From the NCBI RefSeq assembly GCF_029784165.1, contig NC_073694.1, positions 162,266,342 through 162,330,341 on the forward strand: DNA of 64,000 nt, given 5' to 3'. This stretch comes from Wyeomyia smithii (Eukaryota > Arthropoda > Insecta > Diptera > Culicidae). How positions within the stretch are numbered: the stretch's first letter is position 1; every line of letters starts with the position of its first letter. A program made the position numbers and the translations under genes. The notes under the pieces are model-generated. The model saw only the letters and a list, made by a program, of their open reading frames with translations, did not search any database and was not told where the DNA came from. This document shows positions 46,860 through 56,247 of the stretch, piece after piece.

Positions 46860-47647
46860 GGGGTAAGCGGGGTAAGACCGCCCCCTTAAGCAATTCTGTT
46901 TATAGAAAAAAAAGTTGCGGCTGCAATTTCATTTTTTCTTCGCTAAGAGGTTCTTCTATTCAATACCCGCATTAAAAAAATAAGAACTGAAATATTTTTG
47001 TTAAATTTCCACATTTTTTTTTAAATTTTTAAAATTCATTGAAAATGTGCAGAACTTTTTCATGCGGGGTAGGATCGCCCACCATTTTTTGAGGATAAAC
47101 AATATTTTTAGGGCCGAAACGGTTGATTTTATCGGTATAGTGTCTCTGACAAAGTTGTAGATGGTATTTTTCTACACTGTGAAAAATCTTTAAAAAAAAA
47201 TTTTTTTCTAAGTTTTAACTTATTTTGTTTTCTGATTATTCAAGTTCGAATCAATGTTTAGGTAACTTTTTTGGTTTTCAAAATAAATAGATTTTTCAGA
47301 ATTGGGTTTTTCAAGATATTGAATTCATAATATACCTATCTTTAAGCTAAAAATTAAAACTCATTAAACCTGTCTGTATGATTCTTTTGAAGACTTTTTA
47401 TGTATAGAAAAATACTAATAATTATTATTTCTTTTATTTATATTTTCAATTTTCTATGCTCTTTTTTTTTGAAGAACAAAATTACCAACGACTCTATACA
47501 CCAAACAAACCGTCAAAAAAAAATTTCTTCACAAAATTTGAGCTATTAATATTTCTATAACTCCATGATCCAACAACCATCAAATTTAAGCTTACCTTTT
47601 GTAGATTTTACGGGCAAAAACATGTTTTTTAAAATAAATTTGAAAAA
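46860..47647. repeat. Left part of a GGGGTAAGACCGCC-type repeat element
   Basis: Starts after TA (46858-46859) with GGGGTAAGCGGGGTAAGACC, followed by GCCCCC. A second copy of the motif, GGGGTAGGATCGCCCACC, lies at about 47065-47082. This is the same motif family that occurs at 53075-53112 (inverted), 55001-55038 and 55380-55418. The AT-rich remainder leads into the long (TA)n tract. A matching right terminus was not located. Confidence 0.6.
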
Positions 47648-47649
47648 AA

Positions 47650-48365
<716 letters not shown>

Positions 48366-48446
48366 CGTTGAGAGGTCGACTGTAGAGGTATTTTAAATCG
48401 CTGTGATTACGGCTTAGCAGTCTTTAAATAAATTTAGAACGACACG

Positions 48447-48503
48447 GTTTTAATTCGTCCCGACGTTTCAACGCTTGGTTTGCGTCTTTTTCAAGGGAAA
48501 CTG
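48447..48503 (-). ncRNA. Possible degenerate hammerhead ribozyme, left PLE copy
   Basis: Mirror image of 52784-52840. Penelope-like elements are known to carry minimal type I hammerhead motifs in their terminal repeats. Here a GACGC/GCGTT stem, a GAAA box and a CGT-CGGG-ACG hairpin are in the right order, but the CUGANGA box reads UUGAAAA, so activity is unlikely. Confidence 0.35.
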
Positions 48504-48787
48504 GTAAAAAAGAATTGTATTTAAAAAATAGACAAACATATTTTAAACATTTAGAAACTCACAATAATTTTGGTCGAACTATGTCAAGTTGTTTGTTCAC
48601 TAAACTAGTTGTCATTTACACATTTAGTTGGTCATAATCGGTAACATCACTAAACATAACGAAAAACAAAGTTACAATTATAAACAGTTGTCGGTATTGG
48701 CAGTCACAAACAATTTCAAACCTTATCACATATAGTACACTAAGTGGCGGGTAAATGTCGGATTTCAGTGTCGGATAAGTATGGCAG

Positions 48788-49222
48788 TTATTCTGCTTCT
48801 ATTGAGCTTGAGCTATCTGGCATATTGTTTGATTCTGTGTGGTTTAGTTTGTGTAATATGCCGGCATAGGCTGTGTTGAGGTTGTCTATGTCAACTCGTC
48901 TGTTTACTGTGTTGGGTGTGCAATAGATGTGACACATCTCCAAAAATGGCAGATGGTGTGAGTTCGGGGCTCTATCTAGTATGTGAGTCTTGTCGAAATT
49001 GAAACTGTGTTTGGTGTTGATACAATGTTCGATTAATGCTGTCTTTTCTCTTAGCTCTCTTAGTTCGTTGTTTTGTGTGTTTGTGTCAGTGTTCGCTTCC
49101 AAAATTTTGGCCAGCTTGTTTACATGCGATGTGTGTCCGGATAATCTGGTTTTCAATTTGTTCGTGGTCATTCCGATGTAGCAGTTGCTGCAGTCATTGC
49201 ATGGTATTTTATAAATAATATT
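48788..49222 (-). pseudogene. GIY-YIG endonuclease domain of PLE, left copy
   Basis: Follows the RT frame without a shift but after a TGA (49225-49223). It reads IIYKIPCNDCSNCYIGMTTN, KLKTRLSGH, ALIEHCINTKHSF. This is the Penelope-type GIY-YIG fold, with a CxxC insertion between the GIY and YIG elements, the catalytic Arg in KTRLSGH, and the Glu in LIEH. The domain nicks DNA for target-primed synthesis in these elements. It ends at 48788 after an acidic/Ser tail. Confidence 0.85.
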
Positions 49223-51025
49223 TCAGTTGTCGAATTTGTTTATAGGGTCCTTTACGTAACTATGGAATTTGCTAACGGTGGAATTGATTCTGGTGGCGAT
49301 GGTCAAATTAGGGAATTGTCTTCGGAACGATTTGATGAGTCGATCAGTGAGCTTGGGGATGTAAAGCAATGATCGATACATGGCTTCGTTAGGCTGTTGA
49401 TCCGGTGCAGTTGTTGTTGGTTCGCTGTTAGTGTTAAGGTGAGCTGTGGTGATGCTGTTGGTGGCTGGTGGCTGCTGGTCGACAGGTGATGATGGTTCAG
49501 TTAGGTGTCTGTTGTTGGTTGGTGGCTCCAAGACGATAGGTGGTGATGGTTCAGTTTGGCGCGATGTTGGAACGGGTAACGCTGAGTCTGATGTATGAAC
49601 GAACTGTGTTGGGTGGGCCTTGCGGTGTTTTCCGTGGTACTCGTTAATGAGTCTGGATACTAGAGTTGCCGGGTAGCAGTTTGATTTCAGTTGTTGGTGA
49701 ATGATACTGCTAGTGTTGGTGGTGTTGTGGGTGGTTAGTGACTTCACTCGATGAATGAAGTTATTGGCGACGTTAATTTTGTGCTTGTACTGATGAAATG
49801 AGTAGAAGTTAAGCATTCTCCCCGACGCAATGGGCTTGCAGTACCAATCGGTCGTGATAGATTGGTTTTCATTTCGAGTAACCATCATATCAAGAAAAGG
49901 AAGTTTCCGATCCTGTTCGATTTCGATGGTGAATTGAAGGCGTTGTTCCTGGCGGTTAAAAACCTCTAACACTGTTTCAATACAATTTTTTGGTATTGCA
50001 AGGAACAGGTCGTCAACATATTTACGTAAGAAAGGGACGTCAAAAGGTAATTCTGCAAGCGCTCTTGTTATGATGTCTTCTAGTACTATGTCTGCCAAAA
50101 CGGGGGACAAGGGGCTCCCCATAGCTGTACCATAGATTTGAAAATAAAATTTGCTGTCGTACCTGAAATAGCTGGCTTCCATGCAAAATTGGACAATTTC
50201 CAAGAAGAGGCTAAGTGTTATGTTGGTTTTTACTTTTTTCCATCGTTCGGTGATAGAAGTGATGACCTGCTGTCTGGGAACGTTGGTGAATAGTGAGACT
50301 ACGTCCAGGGAAACCATTATGTAGTTCTCTGGGAGAATGATTGTTTTTAACTCTTCGCATAATTCAAAGGAACTGAAAGTGTTGTAGCGGCTGGTGAGCG
50401 AAGTGCTTAGGATGTTGGCGATGTATTTGCATAACTTGTAGGTGGGGGCTGAGTAGTTGGGTACCACTGGACGAAGAGGAAGGTTGTTCTTGTGCGCTTT
50501 CGGCTGTCCGTATATTCTGGGGCAGGTAGAGTTGTAAGTTTTGAGACTTTTAGCTGTTTTCTGGTCTATGAGTTTCAGGTTGAGGAGTTGAGTAGCAAAA
50601 TTATTGTTCTTTTGTTGCAATCCACTAGTGGGGTCTCTTGGCACTTTGCGGTATGTTTGTTCATCTTCAACAAGAGTGCGCATTTTGTCTTGGTAGTCTT
50701 TGGTGTACATTATTACGGTACGATTTCCTTTGTCGGATGACAGTATCAAAATCTCGGGATGCGCTTTTAGGAAATTGCCAGTGACTTTTTGAGCCGTTGA
50801 GCACCATCTACCAAGTGGTTCTAAGGCGTCAACTTGGGATCCAAAGCCATGAATGAAGTTAAGTATGATGTTGGTGGCTTGACATCGGGTGGTGTCCTGT
50901 ATCCGTTTATCTTGGTGTGATTGGATAATGTTTTCCACGTCGCACATAACGTGAAATAGTGGTATATGTGACAGTTTAGTGACAGGAAAGGCAAATTTTG
51001 GACCGAGACTTAATAGAATTAATAG
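49223..51025 (-). pseudogene. Penelope-type reverse transcriptase, left copy
   Basis: The authentic part begins near SLGPKFAFPVTKLSHIP (about 51010). The preceding 26 codons of the open frame are antisense of the right copy. RT motifs include RIYGQPKAHKNNLPLRP, VSLDVVSLFTNVP, GTAMGSPLSPVLADIV, FLRKYVDDLFLAIP (catalytic YVDD) and LPFLDMM. A Pro/Ser/Thr-rich linker precedes the endonuclease. The frame stops at TGA 49225-49223, just before the GIY-YIG block. The usual N-terminal extension upstream of LGPKF is missing, so the copy is 5'-truncated. PLE RTs are telomerase-like and unrelated to LTR or LINE RTs in detail. Confidence 0.9.
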
Positions 51026-51027
51026 GT

Positions 51028-52064
51028 CTATCACCGAACGATGGAAAAAAGTAAAAACCAACATAACACTTAGCCTCTTCTTGGAAATTGTCCAATTTTG
51101 CATGGAAGCCAGCTATTTCAGGTACGACAGCAAATTTTATTTTCAAATCTATGGTACAGCTATGGGGAGCCCCTTGTCCCCCGTTTTGGCAGACATAGTA
51201 CTAGAAGACATCATAACAAGAGCGCTTGCAGAATTACCTTTTGACGTCCCTTTCTTACGTAAATATGTTGACGACCTGTTCCTTGCAATACCAAAAAATT
51301 GTATTGAAACAGTGTTAGAGGTTTTTAACCGCCAGGGTTGTTCCGGCCTTCAATTCACCATCGAAATCGAACAGGATCGGAAACTTCCTTTTCTTGATAT
51401 GATGGTTACTCGAAATGAAAACCAATCTATCACGACCGATTGGTACTGCAAGCCCATTGCGTCGGGGAGAATGCTTAACTTCTACTCATTTCATCAGTAC
51501 AAGCACAAAATTAACGTCGCCAATAACTTCATTCATCGAGTGAAGTCACTAACCACCCACAACACCACCAACACTAGCAGTATCATTCACCAACAACTGA
51601 AATCAAACTGCTACCCGGCAACTCTAGTATCCAGACTCATTAACGAGTACCACGGAAAACACCGCAAGGCCCACCCAACACAGTTCGTTCATACATCAGA
51701 CTCAGCGTTACCCGTTCCAACATCGCGCCAAACTGAACCATCACCACCTATCGTCTTGGAGCCACCAACCAACAACAGACACCTAACTGAACCATCATCA
51801 CCTGTCGACCAGCAGCCACCAGCCACCAACAGCATCACCACAGCTCACCTTAACACTAACAGCGAACCAACAACAACTGCACCGGATCAACAGCCTAACG
51901 AAGCCATGTATCGATCATTGCTTTACATCCCCAAGCTCACTGATCGACTCATCAAATCGTTCCGAAGACAATTCCCTAATTTGACCATCGCCACCAGAAT
52001 CAATTCCACCGTTAGCAAATTCCATAGTTACGTAAAGGACCCTATAAACAAATTCGACAACTGA
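51028..52064 (+). pseudogene. Penelope-type reverse transcriptase, right copy, 5'-truncated
   Basis: Begins within the RT at SITERWKKVKTNITLS and then matches the left copy nearly residue for residue through YVDD to the same TGA (52062-52064). The fingers and first palm motif are absent. An ATG upstream in the same frame (50979) lies in antisense sequence and is fortuitous. It differs from the left copy at the NRQ-x-LQFTIEIEQ site (GCSG in place of EQR), produced by a small inversion at 51337-51344. Confidence 0.9.
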
Positions 52065-52499
52065 AATATTATTTATAAAATACCATGCAATGACTGCAGC
52101 AACTGCTACATCGGAATGACCACGAACAAATTGAAAACCAGATTATCCGGACACACATCGCATGTAAACAAGCTGGCCAAAATTTTGGAAGCGAACACTG
52201 ACACAAACACACAAAACAACGAACTAAGAGAGCTAAGAGAAAAGACAGCATTAATCGAACATTGTATCAACACCAAACACAGTTTCAATTTCGACAAGAC
52301 TCACATACTAGATAGAGCCCCGAACTCACACCATCTGCCATTTTTGGAGATGTGTCACATCTATTGCACACCCAACACAGTAAACAGACGAGTTGACATA
52401 GACAACCTCAACACAGCCTATGCCGGCATATTACACAAACTAAACCACACAGAATTAAACAATATGCCAGATAGCTCAAGCTCAATAGAAGCAGAATAA
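52065..52499 (+). pseudogene. GIY-YIG endonuclease domain of PLE, right copy
   Basis: Same content as 48788-49222: CNDCSNCYIG, KTRLSGH, ALIEHC. It follows TGA in frame. One residue differs near the end (TELNN against TESNN). It is preceded in the same frame by the RT, so the two domains would be one protein if the TGA were read through. Confidence 0.85.
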
Positions 52500-52783
52500 C
52501 TGCCATACTTATCCGACACTGAAATCCGACATTTACCCGCCACTTAGTGTACTATATGTGATAAGGTTTGAAATTGTTTGTGACTGCCAATACCGACAAC
52601 TGTTTATAATTGTAACTTTGTTTTTCGTTATGTTTAGTGATGTTACCGATTATGACCAACTAAATGTGTAAATGACAACTAGTTTAGTGAACAAACAACT
52701 TGACATAGTTCGACCAAAATTATTGTGAGTTTCTAAATGTTTAAAATATGTTTGTCTATTTTTTAAATACAATTCTTTTTTAC

Positions 52784-52840
52784 CAGTTTCCCTTGAAAAA
52801 GACGCAAACCAAGCGTTGAAACGTCGGGACGAATTAAAAC
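52784..52840 (+). ncRNA. Possible degenerate hammerhead ribozyme, right PLE copy
   Basis: Sequence order: CCCTTGAAAA, GACGC-loop-GCGTT stem, GAAA, CGT-CGGG-ACG hairpin, AATT. This parallels type I hammerheads (box 1, helix II, GAAA, helix III, NUH site). Box 1 departs from CUGANGA at the first C and the essential G, so this is a fossil at best. Helix I pairing is weak. Confidence 0.35.
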
Positions 52841-52883
52841 CGTGTCGTTCTAAATTTATTTAAAGACTGCTAAGCCGTAATCT

Positions 52884-53135
52884 CAGGTTTACTCATTTCA
52901 AAAATAAGTCTTGTTGAAATATATTACTAGAAAAGCTTCAACCAAATCGAAAATGGTCGATTAACATCGATGTCTTATGTGGCTCGAAGTTGCTTTACTG
53001 ATCCTGTAAATATTCCCTTTGTAGTGTCGAGGCATTTGGGTCTTGAAGTAAAACAACAAGCAGTTGTATACGTGGCGGTTTTACCCCTTGTATAGTGGGC
53101 GACTTTACCCCCAGTGGAACATTTTCATATTTGAC
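52884..53135 (+). repeat. Repeat module U1, second part
   Basis: Continues the module after the PLE: AAAATAAGTCTTGTTGAAAT, a segment with ATCGATGTCTTATGTGGC, then GTATACGTGGCGGTTTTACC and GGGCGACTTTACCCCC (53097-53112). The stretch 53060-53135 is inverted at 55366-55440. The GGCGG(N)TTTACCCC motifs are reverse complements of the GGGGTAAGACCGCC motif at 46860 and 55001. Confidence 0.85.
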
Positions 53136-54356
53136 TTCATATTAGTTACAGCAAATTTAACATTTTATTCTAATTTTGCTAATATCTTAAAAACTTTGTT
53201 GATTCTAAACTCAATCGATCTTTTTCTTCTGAATATCCAACCGACAACATTTCCAGTAAAAAATTATATATATTCTCGGAATTCCTTGGCTACCCTCGAC
53301 GCAGAACTACGTCTCCTAGGAAGTTCGGCTTTAAAGGGATCTGGCAACTCTGCCCTAACTTGTTTACATCGCACTGTGGTTCCCCCATAGGTTATAAAGC
53401 CAAAAATCTAATTTCATTATTTTGGTATTTCTTCACCTCTTAGCATCCTTCGTAGTCTGAAGCTATCAATGGCATCAATTATTGTATTGTATTACGAAGG
53501 AATTGTTAACTGTGAGGTAGTTTTCACTTTTAAACAGCTGAAAAAAGTATGTTTTTAGGTTGAGTGCAATTTCTCTCCTTTTAAGCGAATTTAAGTTTTC
53601 CAAATTGGTTTTTTGATATGTAGGTTCAAAAACAAGGAAGGCTGAGCCTTTTCTTGTGGTTTTAAGAATGTTGTCTTATGTTGTTAACGACTAATCCAAT
53701 GGTAAAATAGGAATATTTTGATATAAACAGATATCACCAATATATTTTCATATGTCAATTCAACAATGTTCGCGAATTTACGTAAGCGCAATGTATCAAA
53801 ATGTTCGTTTGGCATCGTTCATTTTTCCATAACACAATTTGGCTACCGAGACCTGCCGACTGGTTTATGAGAAGTGAATACAAATCGGTCATTTTTGGGA
53901 TGTCTTCTTCGTGTTTGATTTGTTTTTGGGTGTTTTCTTCTGCGGTAATATTTTGTAACCCTTTTTCGACGAATACAGTTTGGCGTTAACATATTTCTAG
54001 GGTCATTGCTTAGATGTACATTTTCCAAAGCGCATATTTTTAAAATTTGAACTGGAAAATCTGGTAGGATTCATGAAAAGATACAAAATGTTTTACAATC
54101 TATACACTCATCGCTATGGGATTTGATTATTATAACTTGAAGCTAGATAAACGGTAAGCTCGAATACATTACATTTGCACCCGATTATCAGTTCACTGAA
54201 AATAATCTAACAGAACAAAGAGCAGCTACAAAAAAGGAAGATGTGGCATTATCGAACTATGATAACATCACCAAGGAGAGAATAGTTCCTTTTCGTGGTT
54301 AGCTTTAGAAGAACGCAGAAATTTTTTTATTTCATCCATTTTTATTACATGTTGTG
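53136..54356. other. Intergenic DNA, no supported gene
   Basis: Forms the loop between inverted modules U1 and U2. Short frames only, none with a domain. Nothing recognised until the SINE target duplication at 54357. Confidence 0.4.
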
Positions 54357-54369
54357 ATTATATTATTTT

Positions 54370-54717
54370 TTTTTATTCTCACTTACTTTCCGTCGGTCTA
54401 GTTCCACCACCGTTGTGGCCAATCACCGACACCCAGGGAGGCGACTCCACACCCAGGACCCTAACTCACGACCCGTTTATTAACGGACCGGCGCCAACGG
54501 CTTTACTTCCTCGTGCGATGGAAGGCGTGATCCCAGAGATTTTTTGCCTCAGAAAATCTCCCGGAGTCGGCTAGGATTGAATCTAGACCAGTTGGGTTGG
54601 TTGTGAGTGAATCACGCCACCTCACAACCATCGACACCTATGTCGGCGGTGGGATTCGAACCCAGGCGTCGAGCGTGGTTGGCGGAGACGTTACCAACCA
54701 CACTAGGCCCCCGCTCC
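54370..54717 (-). mobile_element. tRNA-derived SINE, second family
   Basis: A 348-bp element on the minus strand flanked by a 13-bp duplication ATTATATTATTTT (54357-54369 and 54718-54730). The head has tRNA-like pol III boxes: TGTGGTTGGTAACGTC (A-box region, about 54700-54683) and GGTTCGAATCCCACC (B box, about 54663-54649). The body is GC-rich and the 3' end is A-rich (T-run at 54370-54376 on the plus strand). The style matches mosquito Feilai-like SINEs; the name was not checked. It is distinct from the SINE at 26999. Confidence 0.88.
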
Positions 54718-55000
54718 ATTATATTATTTTGTTCATTGTAATTTCCTAAATATGTATTGTGCCATATAAAATAAATGTTGTGAAAAAAACATCTCCTTAA
54801 TTTACAAATACACATCGAGAAACACATTTATTTTATATGTATACACTCATGAAATTTCTGGCAACGAACAATGAAAGTTTGAGAAATTGCATAGTTAAGA
54901 AGATGTAGTAAAAGCAAAGTTGGTAAAATATGCATTACTTTTAGATGACCCTTATACATCAAAATAGATGTGATTTTTAAATTGAGCATCGAAAAATATA

Positions 55001-55692
55001 GGGGTAAACAGGGTAAGACCGCCCTGCGGGGTAAGACCGCCCACCGTAGTTTTACTACCAAGTTATAAAATAATTGCAAAATTTCTTCAACGTGTCTATT
55101 ACAGTATAGTTACATAACATTTTGCACGTTTTTCTGTTTTGATAGTGCGCGAACGGTCGCAGAAATAAATAAAAACAACCTTTCAGCTGGCAACCAGTCA
55201 ATGCGCTATTGTTTTGCGGCAACGGGACTAAAGGTTTTTCAGTCTAAAAATCAATTGTTTTGTTCGTGAAAATACGCTTAATCGCTTGCCTGAATCTATC
55301 TTCTTTCGGAAATATCGAAGGCCGTGAGTAATCTTGTAATTTTGACTACTTTTTCGGTCAAATATGAAAATGTTCCACTGGGGGTAAAGTCGCCCACTAT
55401 ACAAGGGGTAAAACCGCCACGTATACAACTGCTTGATGTTTTACTTCAAGACCCAAATGCCTCGTCTCTACAAAGGAAATATTTACAGGATCAGTAGAGC
55501 AACTTCAAGCCACATAAGACATCGATGTTAATCGACCAAATAAGTAAACCTGTTTGAAAATGGTGTTAATGAACCAAAATAATTTTAGAGCCAGGACGGT
55601 TTGTTTGATTGGTATGACGTCTCCGGCAGAATTGAAAATTGTAGTTTTTTACTTCCGAAAAAAGAACACACTTTAAAAAATTTGAAGAAAAG

Positions 55693-55697
<5 letters not shown>
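55001..55697 (-). repeat. Repeat module U2 with GGGGTAA-type terminus
   Basis: Begins after TA (54999-55000) with GGGGTAAACAGGGTAAGACC, GCCC, then GCGGGGTAAGACCGCCCACC. Motif copies GGGGGTAAAGTCGCCC (55380-55395) and GGGGTAAAACCGCC (55405-55418) follow. From 55366 onward it is the inverted counterpart of U1, ending in ATATAAATATA at the (TA)n tract. About 55 bp present in the other modules (between ATCGACCA and AATAAGTAAACC) are missing here. Confidence 0.85.

Positions 55698-55772
<75 letters not shown>
55698..55772. repeat. (TA)n tract at the 5' junction of copy B
   Basis: About 75 bp of alternating TA, followed immediately by CCCTTTGATCTGTTGCCC of I-type ORF1. The 5'-truncated retrotransposon abuts the microsatellite directly. 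Confidence 0.93.
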
Positions 55773-55773
<1 letters not shown>

Positions 55774-55775
<2 letters not shown>

Positions 55776-56247
55776 CTTTGATCTGTTGCCCTCTGATGAA
55801 ACCGATTCTGACGATTCATCAGCGGGAACATCTTATGCCAATCCTGGGGAGTCTAGGAAGAGGAAAAATGTTTCTTCTCCTAAACTTCCCCGTAAAGGTC
55901 CTAAGATTTCCCAAAGTGTCATGAAAAGTACGAACAAACCAAACAGTGCTGCGGAAAAACCGAAGCAAACTCCTCCTGGGCTTGCAAATTTAAAGTCCCA
56001 GAAGGAGTTCCCAGCACTGCCAGGAACATCTAAAACCCCAGTTGTTCCTTTTGCACATCCAGTTGATGAAACAAACTCTGGATTAGTGAAATTTTCTGAC
56101 ATTGTGGACTGGATTTTTGAAAATTTCAATGTACCCGATCCAATTAAAATTTTTCTTACAGCATTCCTCCCAACAGTTAGATCATTTTTGAAGCAGTTGA
56201 CTGCCCAATGGCCCCTCCTTGCAGCGATTGTATCCTTCGATGCCTAA
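55774..56247 (+). pseudogene. I-type ORF1, C-terminal fragment, copy B
   Basis: Corresponds to the last 155 or so residues of copy A ORF1 (LPSDETDSDDSSAGTSYANP through AAIVSFDA). It lacks the zinc knuckles. The frame itself is open to the stop TAA at 56245-56247, which overlaps the ORF2 ATG. Confidence 0.9.

Larger units (their letters stand above)
48366..52883. mobile_element. Penelope-like element, inverted pair inserted as one unit
   Basis: Two copies face away from each other. The left copy is on the minus strand (about 51025-48366), and the right one, 5'-truncated, is on the plus strand (51028-52883). They form inverted arms (about 48404-50256 and 51028-52883) around a 771-bp single-copy loop. 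A 14-bp direct repeat CAGGTTTACTCATT flanks the whole (48352-48365 and 52884-52897), and module U1 continues unbroken on removal. Each arm encodes a Penelope-type RT and a GIY-YIG endonuclease. Partial copies in inverted or tandem array are a known habit of this class. The left end has about 40 bp beyond the right end's terminus. Confidence 0.9.

Noticed and set aside
50979..51027. ATG at 50979 as true start of the right PLE RT
   Set aside because: It lies in the antisense of the left copy; the homologous protein only begins at about 51028.
51026..51103. First 26 codons of the left PLE frame as part of the protein
   Set aside because: They are antisense sequence of the right PLE copy across the inversion junction, not RT sequence.
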